From the NCBI RefSeq assembly GCF_009760925.1, contig NZ_VRLV01000003.1:744001-808000 (forward strand): 64,000 bases of DNA, in the 5' to 3' direction. Positions within the stretch are counted from its first letter, which is position 1. Each line of letters begins with the position of its first letter. The notes under the pieces were generated by a model. That model did not search any database. It saw only the letters and a program-made list of their open reading frames with translations, and was not told the DNA's origin. Below are positions 1 to 8,096 of this stretch, in pieces. Position numbers and translations under genes: made by a program. Origin of the DNA: Nonomuraea typhae. Its GTDB lineage: Bacteria > Actinomycetota > Actinomycetes > Streptosporangiales > Streptosporangiaceae.

Positions 1-412
1 CCACCGCCACGACGCGAGCCTGCGCCGCCGGAAGCGTCCTGACCGCGGAGGCGACCAGCACACCCAGCGCCAGAGCCATGGCCGGCCCGGGTTCTGACGG
101 CAGCTCCGCCAGCCGCGACACCACCACGGCCGCAACGGCCACCAGACACCCGGCCACCGCCGCCACACCCTGCCCCCGAAGCCTCCCGACTCCACCACCG
201 AGCCAGGCGGCGGCCCGCGCCCACAGCCGGTGCTCCCACAGCCGGTGCTCCCACAGCCGGTGCTCGCGGGAAACGGCGGCCGCGCAGACGAGCCAGCCCG
301 CCACCAGGTCGAACGCCCAGTAGCCGCCGCCCCAGCTGCCGCCGATCCGGTCGGCCCAGAAGGCCAGCACGACGGCGAACACCACGGCCAGCCCGGCATT
401 CAGTACACGCAC
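1..412 (-). CDS. N-terminal part of a membrane protein, possibly a sensor histidine kinase (cut by window edge)
   Basis: The frame runs off the left edge of the window, so only about 137 N-terminal residues are visible. It opens with GTG at 412, directly behind an in-frame TAG, so no upstream start is possible. Two or more hydrophobic segments are visible near residues 4-16 and 35-48, with further ones beyond residue 85. A short basic linker carries the pentapeptide EHRLW three times in a row, encoded by an exact 15-bp tandem repeat. The layout resembles the membrane-sensor half of actinobacterial NarL-type histidine kinases, but no kinase motif lies inside the window, so this function is a guess. 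Confidence 0.55.
   Translation of the reverse strand, partial: MRVLNAGLAVVFAVVLAFWADRIGGSWGGGYWAFDLVAGWLVCAAAVSREHRLWEHRLWEHRLWARAAAWLGGGVGRLRGQGVAAVAGCLVAVAAVVVSRLAELPSEPGPAMALALGVLVASAVRTLPAAQARVVAV
221..265. repeat. 15-bp tandem repeat, three copies
   Basis: The unit CCACAGCCGGTGCTC is present at 221-235, 236-250 and 251-265. It lies in frame inside the minus-strand membrane protein gene and encodes three successive EHRLW-type pentapeptides. Since the period is a multiple of three, copy-number change would alter linker length without breaking the frame. Confidence 0.95.
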
Positions 413-466
413 CCGGCCAGGCTAGAAGCCCGCCCCGGCCCGGTTGTACCGGCCGAAAGTACGGTC

Positions 467-1432
467 TTACCGGAGCACGAAGCCCGTGCCCAGGGGGTCG
501 TCCGGGTCGAGGTCGAAGGTGTGGCGGCCGGTACGGTAGGCCATGCCGTCGATCTCCGGGATGATGCCGTGCTCGGTGTGCCCGGCGACGCGGGCGGTGA
601 AGCGGGTGCCGATCACGCTGTCGTGGGTCAGCCGGACGGCGTGGCCGTACTCCTCGGCCAGGAGGGCGAGGCGGGCGGCGGTGCCGGAGCCGCAGGGCGA
701 GCGGTCCACCTCGCCGTCGGCGAAGACGGTGACGTTGCGCTGGTGCAGGTCGGCGCCGGAGGCGGACAGTTCGTCGTGGAAGATGACGCCGTAGATGCCG
801 GACAGGCGGTCGTCGCCCGGGTGGCGGGCGGCCGGGTGGCCGGCCAGGGCCGCCTTGATGCGGCGGGCGTGGGCGATGAGCGCGGGCAGGTCGTCCGGGG
901 TGACGGACAGGCCGACGGCGGAGGCGGGCAGGCTGGCGTAGATGGCGCCGCCGTAGGACACGTCGGCCTTCACCCCGCCCGCCTCGACGGCGCGGGCGAG
1001 CACGTAGGAGGGCACGTTGCGGAAGGTGACGTTGACCACCTTCCCCCCAGAACACCGCACACGCGCCCTCACCCGCCCGGACGGGGCGTCGACCACCACA
1101 TCGGTCTCTCCGTCCGGATCGGCCTTCACCAGTCCCTCCTGGACGGCGTGAACGCCCAGGGCGATGGTCCCGTGGCCGCAGGCGGTCGAATAGCCGTCCT
1201 TGTGCCAGAACAGGACACCCAGGTCCGCCCCCGGGCCGTCCGCCGGAACCAGGAAGCATCCGTACATGTCGGCATGACCGCGCGGCTCATGGCACAACAG
1301 GCGGCGCACGTGATCGACGACGCCCGCGTTCTCCCGGCGGTCGAGGACGCTCGTGCCGGGAATGTCGGGGACGCCGCCGGTGACGATCCGGAACGGCTCG
1401 CCGCCGGTGTGGTAGTCGATCGTGGTGATCAC
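467..1432 (-). CDS. Proline racemase family protein (second hydroxyproline epimerase-like copy)
   Basis: A 321-residue member of the proline racemase / 4-hydroxyproline 2-epimerase family. Both catalytic cysteines are present, C85 in ACGHGT and C247 in DRSPCGSG. That points to a racemase or epimerase rather than a trans-3-hydroxyproline dehydratase, where one cysteine is replaced. The GTG start at 1432 overlaps the stop of the upstream paralogue by four bases (GTGA), which indicates translational coupling. It is the last gene of the hydroxyproline operon. Homology to the family starts exactly at this GTG; longer upstream frames encode non-family sequence. Whether it acts on 4-hydroxyproline, 3-hydroxyproline or proline cannot be decided from sequence alone. 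Confidence 0.88.
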   Translation of the reverse strand: MITTIDYHTGGEPFRIVTGGVPDIPGTSVLDRRENAGVVDHVRRLLCHEPRGHADMYGCFLVPADGPGADLGVLFWHKDGYSTACGHGTIALGVHAVQEGLVKADPDGETDVVVDAPSGRVRARVRCSGGKVVNVTFRNVPSYVLARAVEAGGVKADVSYGGAIYASLPASAVGLSVTPDDLPALIAHARRIKAALAGHPAARHPGDDRLSGIYGVIFHDELSASGADLHQRNVTVFADGEVDRSPCGSGTAARLALLAEEYGHAVRLTHDSVIGTRFTARVAGHTEHGIIPEIDGMAYRTGRHTFDLDPDDPLGTGFVLR

Positions 1433-2430
1433 AGTTCGAAGCCTTCGGGGAAGGGATCGCGGGGGTCGAGGAAGTACTGGGCGGTCCCGGTGATCCAGGC
1501 GCGGCCGGTGATCGACGGCAGGACGGCCGTGCGCCCGCCGGCCGTCGTCTCGCCCAGGAGGCGGCCGATGAAGTGGGTGCCGATGAACGACTCGTTGCGG
1601 AAGTCGGCGCCGAGGGCCAGTTCGCCGCGGGCGTGCAACTGGGCCATGCGGGCGCTGGTGCCGGTGCCGCACGGAGAGCGGTCGAACCAGCCGGGGTGGA
1701 TGGCCATGGCGTGCCGGGAATGCCGGGCGGTGGAGCCGGGCGCGGTGAAGTAGACGTGGTGGCAGCCGCGGATCCGGGAGTCCTCCGGATGAACGGGCTC
1801 GCCGGCCTCGTTGATCGCGCGCATGGTGGCCAGCCCGGCGGCGATGATCTCGTTCTTGGCGGCGCGGTCGAAGGGCAGCTTGTAGTCGTCCAGCTCGACG
1901 ATGGCATAGAAGTTGCCGCCGTAGGCCAGGTCATACCGGATGCTCCCGAACCCGGGCACCTCAACGGCGGCGTCCAGCCGGTCGCTGAAGGAGGCCACGT
2001 TCCGCAGCGTGACCGACTCGGCCACGCCGTCCGAGACCGCGACGTCCACCGTGACCAGCCCGGCCGGCACCTCCAGCCGGATCGTGGTCACCGGCTCGGT
2101 CACCTCCACCATGCCGGTCTCCACCAGCACGGTCGCCACCCCGATGGTCCCGTGCCCGCACATGGGCAGCAGCCCGGAAACCTCGATGAACAGCACACCC
2201 CAGTCGGCGTCGGCCCGCGTGGGCGGCTGCAGGATCGCCCCACTCATGGCCGAATGCCCACGCGGCTCCCGCATCAGCAGATGCCGAAAACGGTCAAGAT
2301 GATCACGAAAATAAACCCGCCGCTCACCCATGGTCGCGCCCGGGATAACCCCGAAGCCACCGGTGATCACCCTGGTGGGCATCCCTTCGGTATGGGAGTC
2401 GACAGCGTGAAAAACCCGCGTAGTCCTCAT
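1429..2430 (-). CDS. 4-hydroxyproline 2-epimerase / proline racemase family
   Basis: A 333-residue protein with the classical motifs MCGHGT (C91) and DRSPCGTGT (C254), the two cysteines that abstract and donate the alpha proton. In the known pathway the epimerase turns trans-4-hydroxy-L-proline into cis-4-hydroxy-D-proline in the cytosol. The neighbours encode the D-hydroxyproline dehydrogenase and a DapA-family deaminase, which supports this substrate. It starts at ATG 2430, about 140 bases after the stop of the DapA-family gene, and overlaps the next epimerase gene by four bases. Two adjacent epimerase-like genes in one operon are unusual and suggest different substrates or a recent division of labour. 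Confidence 0.9.
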   Translation of the reverse strand: MRTTRVFHAVDSHTEGMPTRVITGGFGVIPGATMGERRVYFRDHLDRFRHLLMREPRGHSAMSGAILQPPTRADADWGVLFIEVSGLLPMCGHGTIGVATVLVETGMVEVTEPVTTIRLEVPAGLVTVDVAVSDGVAESVTLRNVASFSDRLDAAVEVPGFGSIRYDLAYGGNFYAIVELDDYKLPFDRAAKNEIIAAGLATMRAINEAGEPVHPEDSRIRGCHHVYFTAPGSTARHSRHAMAIHPGWFDRSPCGTGTSARMAQLHARGELALGADFRNESFIGTHFIGRLLGETTAGGRTAVLPSITGRAWITGTAQYFLDPRDPFPEGFEL

Positions 2431-2571
2431 GCAGCCCCTTAGAAAGAACCACTTACCCGGTGAAAGCCACCCGTGACGGCGGGAACCACGTCCGACGTGA
2501 GAAGCGACCCCCCCGACCTGCGCCGGCGCACGTCGATGGGTGGCGTAAGGACGGCCCGCCGTAAAGAAAAC

Positions 2572-3465
2572 CTACCTAATCCCCTCGGCGAGGGCTTTCT
2601 CGGTGGCGGAGCGGACGGCGGCGGCTTGTTCCTCGGTGAGCGGCGCGCGCGGCTGGCGGCAGGGGCCGCCGCGGCGTCCCACCACGTCCATGGACAGCTT
2701 GATGGCCTGCACGAACTCGACCTTGGAGTCCCAGCGCAGCAACGGGTGGAGCGTGCGGTACAGCGGCAGGGCCGTCTCGAGGTCCCCGGCGAGCGCGGCC
2801 CGGTAGAGGGCGACGTTGGCGGCGGGCAGCGAGTTCGGGAAGCCCGCGATCCAGCCGACGGCGCCGGCGATGCCCAGCTCGAGCAGCACGTCGTCGGAGC
2901 CGACCAGCAGGTCCAGGCCGGGGGCCAGCTCGGCGAGCTCGTAGGCGCGGCGGGGGTCGCCGGTGAACTCCTTGACCGCGACGATCAGCCCCTCGGCGTG
3001 CAGCTTGGCCAGCAGCGCCGGGGTGAGGTCGACCTTCGTGTCGTAGGGGTTGTTGTAGGCCACGACGGGCAGCCCCGCGGCGGCCACCTGGCGATAGTGC
3101 TCGATCACGGTGCTCTCGCCGGCGCGGTAGGTGTTGGGCGGCAGCGCCAGCACCGAGCCGCAGCCGAGGTCGCGGGCGTGTTCGGCCCAGCGGCGCGACT
3201 CGGCCGCGCCGTACGCGCCCACTCCGGCCATGACGCGCTCGCCGCCGATCGCGGCGACGGCGGTCTCGACGACCTTGGCGCGCTCTTCGGGGGTGAGCGT
3301 CTGGTACTCGCCGAGCGAGCCGTTGGGCACCACGCCGTCACAGCCGCCGGCGACCAGCCAGCGGCAGTGCTCGGCGAAGCCGTCGTAGTCCACGGTCAGG
3401 TCGTCGTGCAGGGGAAGCGCGGTGGCCACCATGACGCCGTGCCAGGGTTGTGTGCGAGTTGTCAT
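2572..3465 (-). CDS. DapA-family lyase, probable 1-pyrroline-4-hydroxy-2-carboxylate deaminase
   Basis: A 297-residue (beta/alpha)8 class I aldolase of the dihydrodipicolinate synthase family. The Schiff-base lysine is K165 in VAVKEFTG and the catalytic tyrosine is Y137 in YNNP. In bacterial hydroxyproline catabolism a family member deaminates pyrroline-4-hydroxy-2-carboxylate to 2-oxoglutarate semialdehyde; position downstream of the dehydrogenase subunits supports that role over lysine biosynthesis. The ATG at 3465 overlaps the upstream stop by one base (TGATG). The region around residues 255-268 contains a short glycine/arginine-rich insertion before the C-terminal helix. The semialdehyde dehydrogenase that would finish the pathway is not in this window. 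Confidence 0.85.
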   Translation of the reverse strand: MTTRTQPWHGVMVATALPLHDDLTVDYDGFAEHCRWLVAGGCDGVVPNGSLGEYQTLTPEERAKVVETAVAAIGGERVMAGVGAYGAAESRRWAEHARDLGCGSVLALPPNTYRAGESTVIEHYRQVAAAGLPVVAYNNPYDTKVDLTPALLAKLHAEGLIVAVKEFTGDPRRAYELAELAPGLDLLVGSDDVLLELGIAGAVGWIAGFPNSLPAANVALYRAALAGDLETALPLYRTLHPLLRWDSKVEFVQAIKLSMDVVGRRGGPCRQPRAPLTEEQAAAVRSATEKALAEGIR

Positions 3466-4784
3466 CAGCGTTCCTTCTGTGGGGGCTCCGCTAGGGCGCC
3501 AAGGGTGATCGGCTGGGCGATGGGGCGTCGTGGGGGCTGCTGGGTCTCGCCCGCCAGGCAGGACAGCGCGAAACCGCACATGCGGCCCTGGCACCAGCCC
3601 ATGCCGGGCCGGGCCAGCAGCTTGATCGAACGGGCGTCGGTGGCGCCGAGCTCCCGGGCCTCGCGCACGCGGGCCAGGGGCACCTCCTCGCAGCGGCACA
3701 CGAGGGTGTCCTCGGTCAGCCAGGACTGCCAGCCCGCCTTCACCGGGTAGGCGGCCTGCAGCGCGGCGGCGAAGGCCCGCAGCCGGGCGCGCCTGCGCAG
3801 CAGCCCGGGGACCTCACGGGCGCCCGCGACGGCCAGCCCGGCGATCCTGCCCTCGATCTCGGCCAGCGTCCACCCGCCGACGCCGGTCGGCTCGCCGGCC
3901 GCCCACACGCCGGGGACGCTGGTGCGCTGCCGGGCGTCCACCTCGACGACCGGCGTGCCGTCGGCGTCGGCCCGGGTGCGGCAGCCGAGCTGAAGGGCCA
4001 GCTCGAGCTGCGGCACGAACCCGTAGCCCGTCGCGAGGGCGTCGCAGGCCACCTCCTCGGTGCCCAGAACGTTCCAGTCGCGATCGAGCCCGGCCACCGT
4101 GACGGCGCGCAGCTCGTCGTCGCCGTGCGCGGCGACGACCGCGTGGTTTCTCCGGTACGGCACGCGGTGCGCGGCCAGCGCGAGGGCGTATCCGGCGGCC
4201 TCCCCGGCCTTGCCGAGGGCCATGACCGGGTGCCGGGCCAGCCCGAGCCCGCCGGATGCCTCGAACAGCCCCACCACGTGCGCGCCCGCCCTGGCCAGGC
4301 CGGCCGCGACCGGCAGCAGGAACGGCCCGGTCCCGGCGACGGCCACCCGCTTGCCGGCCAGCACGTTCTCGCCCTTGAGCAGCGCCTGGGCGCCTCCGGC
4401 GGTGAGCACGCCGGGCAGGGTCCAGCCGGGGAAGGGCAGGGGGCGGTCGTGCGCGCCGGTGGCGATGAGGACGTTGCGGGCCCGCACCTCCTGGCGGCCC
4501 GCTCGGGTGTGCGTGTGGACCACGAGGCCGTCGTCCTCCCGGGCCAGCGCCCACACCTGGTGGCCGAGCAGGACGTCGGCCCGCTGGAGCAGGGCGTGGG
4601 CCTGGCGGGCGAAGCGGGGTTCCGGGCTCGCGCCGTGGGCGTGGCGGAAGTACTGGCCGCCGAGGCGCGGGCCGCTGTCCAGGAGGACCACCCGCCGCCC
4701 GGCGAGGGCGGCGGTCAGCGCCCCGGCCACACCGGCGGGGCCGCCGCCGACCACGGCCAGGTCGTGGGTCAGGTCGCCGCTCAC
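3465..4784 (-). CDS. FAD/NAD(P)-binding subunit of D-hydroxyproline dehydrogenase, with BFD-like [2Fe-2S] domain
   Basis: A 439-residue flavoprotein. The N-terminus has the dinucleotide-binding motif GGGPAG (about residues 13-18), and a second motif, AGTGPF, sits near residue 150. The C-terminal 70 residues carry a bacterioferritin-associated-ferredoxin-like cluster motif, CRCEE followed by GWCQGRMCG. This is the architecture of the HcnB/OoxA-type alpha subunit of heteromeric amino acid dehydrogenases such as LhpE in Pseudomonas aeruginosa. It probably passes electrons from the DAO-type subunit to a respiratory acceptor. The GTG start overlaps the preceding ferredoxin-like gene by four bases. 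Confidence 0.87.
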   Translation of the reverse strand: MSGDLTHDLAVVGGGPAGVAGALTAALAGRRVVLLDSGPRLGGQYFRHAHGASPEPRFARQAHALLQRADVLLGHQVWALAREDDGLVVHTHTRAGRQEVRARNVLIATGAHDRPLPFPGWTLPGVLTAGGAQALLKGENVLAGKRVAVAGTGPFLLPVAAGLARAGAHVVGLFEASGGLGLARHPVMALGKAGEAAGYALALAAHRVPYRRNHAVVAAHGDDELRAVTVAGLDRDWNVLGTEEVACDALATGYGFVPQLELALQLGCRTRADADGTPVVEVDARQRTSVPGVWAAGEPTGVGGWTLAEIEGRIAGLAVAGAREVPGLLRRRARLRAFAAALQAAYPVKAGWQSWLTEDTLVCRCEEVPLARVREARELGATDARSIKLLARPGMGWCQGRMCGFALSCLAGETQQPPRRPIAQPITLGALAEPPQKER

Positions 4785-5056
4785 GAGGTGCTCACCTCGT
4801 CACCGGGGCGGGCCTCGAGGCGGCAGGCGCGTTCGGCCGGTCGGCCGTTGACCACGATGAGACAGTCGAAGCAGACGCCGATGCCGCAGAACAGGCCGCG
4901 CGGCCGGCCGCCGAAGCGGGTGGTGCGCCAGGAGCGGATCCCGGCCGCGTGCAGCGCGGCGCCGACGGTCTGGCCCGCCGTGACGGGCACCGGGCGTCCG
5001 TCGACGAAGATCTCGAACACCCCATGCTCGGCGGCGGTGCTGTGGCCCGGTTCCAT
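4781..5056 (-). CDS. (2Fe-2S)-binding ferredoxin-like subunit of D-hydroxyproline dehydrogenase
   Basis: A 91-residue small iron-sulfur protein of the HcnA/OoxC type. Four cysteines fit a plant-type ferredoxin cluster: C57, C62 and C65 in FCGIGVCFDC, plus C78. The ATG at 5056 overlaps the stop of the flavoprotein gene upstream by one base (TGATG), and its own stop overlaps the next gene by four bases. This tight packing shows that the three dehydrogenase subunits are co-translated. Upstream frame extension is antisense noise inside the DAO gene and does not resemble the family. It corresponds to LhpF in Pseudomonas. Confidence 0.88.
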   Translation of the reverse strand: MEPGHSTAAEHGVFEIFVDGRPVPVTAGQTVGAALHAAGIRSWRTTRFGGRPRGLFCGIGVCFDCLIVVNGRPAERACRLEARPGDEVSTS

Positions 5057-6231
5057 CAGCCGAGCTCCTCTCCGGTGAGGCTGGGGGTGGGCGTGGCGGT
5101 GGCGGCGAAGCGGTCCGGCCGGAAGGGGCGCAGGTCCAGCCCGGCGTGCTGCCCGGACAGGCGCTGGGCCAGCAGGTACCCGGTGGCGGGGGCCAGGCCG
5201 ATGCCCGCGCCCTCGTGGCCGCACGCGTGGTAGAGCCCCGGGACCCGGGGATCCTCGCCGATGACCGGCAGGTGGTCGGGGCAGTAGGGGCGGAATCCGC
5301 AGTAGGAGCGGATGGCCCGCACCTCGCGCAGCGCCGGGAACAACGCCACGGCCTGGGCGGCGAGCCTCGACAGCACGGGCACGGAGGTGGTCCGGTCGAA
5401 GCCGACGCGCTCGCGGCTGGCGCCGATGAGGACGGGCCCCGCGGGGGTGCCCTCGACGACGGCGGAGGTCTCGAGTCCTTCGGAGTCGCTGGCGACGTTG
5501 GTGACGTAGGCCGCCGTGTACACCTTGTGCCGGATCAGCGGCGACGGCAGCGGTTCGGTGACGAGGATGAAGCCGCGCCTGGGCAGGACGGGCAGGTGGA
5601 CGCCGGCCAGCGCGGCGATCTCGCCGCCCCAGGTGCCGGCGGCGTTGACGACGGCGCCGCCGAGGATGTCGCCGTGGGAGGTGCGCACGCCGGTGACGCG
5701 TCCGCCGGCGCGCAGCAGGCCGTGGACGGTGACGCCGGTGCGCAGGTGGAGGGTGCCGTGGCCGTAGGAGTCGGCGCCGATCCTGAGCAGGCGGGCGGCG
5801 GCGAGCATGGGCTGGACCTGGGCGTCCTGGGGGTAGTGGACGCCGCCGGCCAGCCCGGGCGCCAGGTGCGGCTCGTAGCCGCCCAGCGCCTCGCCGGGTA
5901 CCGCCGTGTGCTCCACGCCCTGCTTGGCGGCCAGATCGGTGAGCTGCCGCAGGACGTCGGCGGTCTCGGCGACGACGAGCCCGCCCTTGGCCTCGAACTC
6001 GAAGCCGCCGTGGGCGGCGAGGTCGCGCCAGAGGCGGTTGGACAGCAGCGCCAGGTCCAGTTCGGGTCCCGGCTCCTTGTCGGAGACCAGGATGTTGCCC
6101 TCGCCGGCACCGGTGGTGCCGCCGGCCACGGGGCCGCGATCGACGACGGTCACGTCCAGCCCGGCACGCGCCGCGTAGTAGGCGCAGGCGGCGCCGACCA
6201 CTCCGGCGCCGATGACGATCACGTCGGACAT
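5056..6231 (-). CDS. FAD-dependent DAO-family oxidoreductase, catalytic subunit of D-hydroxyproline dehydrogenase
   Basis: A 391-residue DadA/DAO-fold flavoenzyme. The N-terminal FAD motif is GAGVVGAACAYYAARAG near residues 8-24, and a conserved C-terminal FAD-binding stretch, ACGHEGAGIGLAPATG, follows near residue 336. As first gene of the operon it would oxidise cis-4-hydroxy-D-proline to the pyrroline carboxylate, with the next two genes as electron-transfer subunits (LhpB with LhpE and LhpF as precedent). A good ribosome site (AGGGAGG) lies just upstream of ATG 6231. Sarcosine or D-proline oxidation is possible, but the epimerase and deaminase neighbours favour hydroxyproline. Confidence 0.87.
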   Translation of the reverse strand: MSDVIVIGAGVVGAACAYYAARAGLDVTVVDRGPVAGGTTGAGEGNILVSDKEPGPELDLALLSNRLWRDLAAHGGFEFEAKGGLVVAETADVLRQLTDLAAKQGVEHTAVPGEALGGYEPHLAPGLAGGVHYPQDAQVQPMLAAARLLRIGADSYGHGTLHLRTGVTVHGLLRAGGRVTGVRTSHGDILGGAVVNAAGTWGGEIAALAGVHLPVLPRRGFILVTEPLPSPLIRHKVYTAAYVTNVASDSEGLETSAVVEGTPAGPVLIGASRERVGFDRTTSVPVLSRLAAQAVALFPALREVRAIRSYCGFRPYCPDHLPVIGEDPRVPGLYHACGHEGAGIGLAPATGYLLAQRLSGQHAGLDLRPFRPDRFAATATPTPSLTGEELG

Positions 6232-6342
6232 CGGCCTCCCTTCAGTAATATGTCACACTACACTCAACCATATGGGTCACGCCAGAAGGGCACGCGGCAT
6301 CCGGTGACGGGACCGGCCTACAGCGCCCCTACCATCGATGAC
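6232..6342. promoter_or_regulatory. Divergent control region between the hydroxyproline operon and ctaA
   Basis: This 111-base gap holds an AT-rich island at about 6244-6275 that stands out from the GC-rich surroundings. Within it are the inverted arms ATATG (6248-6252) and CATAT (6269-6273), separated by 16 bases with the stretch TGTCACACTACA between them. The position fits an operator for a catabolic regulator of the leftward operon. No regulator gene is adjacent, so the assignment is tentative. Confidence 0.3.
6330..6335 (+). promoter_or_regulatory. Possible -10 element giving a leaderless ctaA mRNA
   Basis: TACCAT lies exactly seven bases before the GTG at 6343, and no ribosome-binding sequence precedes that GTG. 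This is the spacing typical of leaderless actinobacterial transcripts. No clear -35 box is visible. Confidence 0.3.
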
Positions 6343-7329
6343 GTGAAGCTAACCGACCACAGGAACCCGATCGTCAGGGGCCTGCTCTCCTTCTGGGCGC
6401 CCACCCCGGCCTCCATGCGCGGCTGGGCCCTGGCCTCGGTCGTGGTCAACGCCGGCATCACGGTCACCGGCGCCACCGTGCGGGTGACGAAGTCGGGTCT
6501 CGGCTGCCCCACCTGGCCCACGTGCACCAGCGACAGCTACATCCCGATCGCCCATCCCGAGATCTCGCCCCTGCACATGACCGTGGAGTTCGGCAACCGG
6601 CTGCTCACGTTCCTGGTGCTGGCCGTCGGCTTCGCCTGCGTGGTGGCGGCGATGCGGCTGGCGCCCCGCCGCCCCGGCCTCCTGCGCCTGGCCTGGCTGC
6701 AGCCGGTCGGCATCGTCGTGCAGGCGCTGTGGGGCGGGCTGGTGGTCCAGAGCGCGCTGCATCCGGTGACCGTCGGCATGCACTACATCTTCTCGGTCGG
6801 CCTGATGGCGGCCTGCTGGATGCTCTACGCCCGCGCGGGCGAGGGCGACGGACCGGTCCAGCGCCTGGTCCACCGCGACATCAGGCGCCTGGCCCAGGCT
6901 CTGGTCGCCGCCGTCCTGGCGCTGCTGGTGGCGGGCGTGCTGGTCAGCGGCACCGGGCCGCACTCCGGTGACGACATCGCCTCCCGCTTCGACTTCAACA
7001 TCGAGACGGTGGCCAGGATCCACGCCGACATCGCCTACGTGGTGGTCGGCCTGACCTTCGCGCTGCTGCTCGCCCTGCACGTCACCGACGCGGCCCGGTC
7101 CGCGCGCCGGGCCGCGCTGGGGCTGCTGGGCATCGTGCTGCTGCAGGGCGCCATCGGCTACACCCAGTACTTCCTGGCCGTGCCCGCCTTCCTCGTGGGC
7201 CTGCACGTGCTGGGCTCGACCCTGGTCTGGATCTTCGCCTTGCGCGCCGCGACCGCCACCCGCACGCGCGGCCCCGCAGGCGTCCTCCCCTCCCCCGCGC
7301 GGGAGCCCGCCACAGCCGACCGGGTATGA
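6343..7329 (+). CDS. ctaA: Heme A synthase
   Basis: A 328-residue polytopic membrane protein that oxidises heme O to heme A for cytochrome c oxidase. It has about eight membrane segments. The redox-active cysteine pair is in the first external loop (CPTWPTC). Conserved histidines occur in the expected places: HMTVEFGNR, GMHYIFS, RIHADIAY and GLHVLGS. The start is uncertain: GTG 6343 is preceded by a -10-like box and no SD, while GTG 6304 would add 13 residues. The protoheme farnesyltransferase gene that supplies heme O lies nearby on the opposite strand at 9264-10202. Confidence 0.92.
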   Translation: MKLTDHRNPIVRGLLSFWAPTPASMRGWALASVVVNAGITVTGATVRVTKSGLGCPTWPTCTSDSYIPIAHPEISPLHMTVEFGNRLLTFLVLAVGFACVVAAMRLAPRRPGLLRLAWLQPVGIVVQALWGGLVVQSALHPVTVGMHYIFSVGLMAACWMLYARAGEGDGPVQRLVHRDIRRLAQALVAAVLALLVAGVLVSGTGPHSGDDIASRFDFNIETVARIHADIAYVVVGLTFALLLALHVTDAARSARRAALGLLGIVLLQGAIGYTQYFLAVPAFLVGLHVLGSTLVWIFALRAATATRTRGPAGVLPSPAREPATADRV

Positions 7330-7370
7330 CACGATAAGTCCGCCACTCCCCCACCACCGAAAGGTCCCCC

Positions 7371-8096
7371 TTGTCGGTAAGAACGGGAAATAGCCGGAAG
7401 CTCCAGAGGCGGCTCTTCCAGGCGCTCGTGCTGACCAGCGTGCTCGCCCTGGCCCCCATGACCTGGGCCTGGCTCGACAGCTCCCCCCACCGCGCCGTGG
7501 CCGGCACCGGCGGCTGGCTGGCGCGGGTGCCGGACTCCCAGGCCGCGCTCGTGCTCGGCGCCGGTCTGTACGGCGGGCGGCCCTCCCCCATGCTCGCCCG
7601 GCGCCTGGACCTCGCCGCCGAGCTCTACCGGGCCGGCAAGGTCAAGGCGCTCCTGCTGTCCGGCGACAACGGCAGCAAGGACTACGACGAGCCCACGGCC
7701 ATGCACGACTACCTCGCGGCCAAAGGCGTGCCGCACGAGGTGATGGTGCTGGACTACGCCGGATTCGACACCTGGGACTCCTGCGTCCGGGCCCGCCAGG
7801 TCTTCGGCGCCGAACGCCTGACGGTCGTCACCCAGGTCTTCCACCTGCCCAGGGCCGTGACGCTGTGCCGTACCGCCGGTCTGGAGACCTTCGGGGTGGG
7901 CGACGACTCCACGAAGCAGTGGGCCGCCGCCACCTACACCTACGCCACCAGGGAACTCCTGGCCACCGCCAAGGCGTTCGCCGACTCCGTCGTCCTGCGC
8001 TCGCCGCCCGTCTTCCCCGGCCCCAGGGAGACCTCCCTGGAGACGATCCTGGCGGGCGGGCGCCCCGGCTCAGGCGGGCACGGCGGTCACCGCTGA
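7371..8096 (+). CDS. SanA/YdcF-like DUF218 family membrane-anchored protein
   Basis: A 241-residue protein with one N-terminal membrane segment (about residues 14-34) followed by a DUF218 domain. The domain is recognisable from LVLGAGLYGGRPSPML, the LLSGDN strand and VVTQVFHLPRA. The SanA relatives in enterobacteria affect envelope permeability to vancomycin; the biochemical activity is unknown. The start is TTG 7371, chosen because GAAAGG lies a few bases upstream. It follows ctaA by 41 bases, so it could be co-transcribed. Its last ten bases overlap the end of the convergent PrsW-like gene. Confidence 0.82.
   Translation: MSVRTGNSRKLQRRLFQALVLTSVLALAPMTWAWLDSSPHRAVAGTGGWLARVPDSQAALVLGAGLYGGRPSPMLARRLDLAAELYRAGKVKALLLSGDNGSKDYDEPTAMHDYLAAKGVPHEVMVLDYAGFDTWDSCVRARQVFGAERLTVVTQVFHLPRAVTLCRTAGLETFGVGDDSTKQWAAATYTYATRELLATAKAFADSVVLRSPPVFPGPRETSLETILAGGRPGSGGHGGHR

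Noticed and set aside
6244..6252. -10 box CATATT for the hydroxyproline operon
   Set aside because: The start site it predicts, near 6240, would fall inside the ribosome-binding sequence of the first gene, leaving too short a leader.
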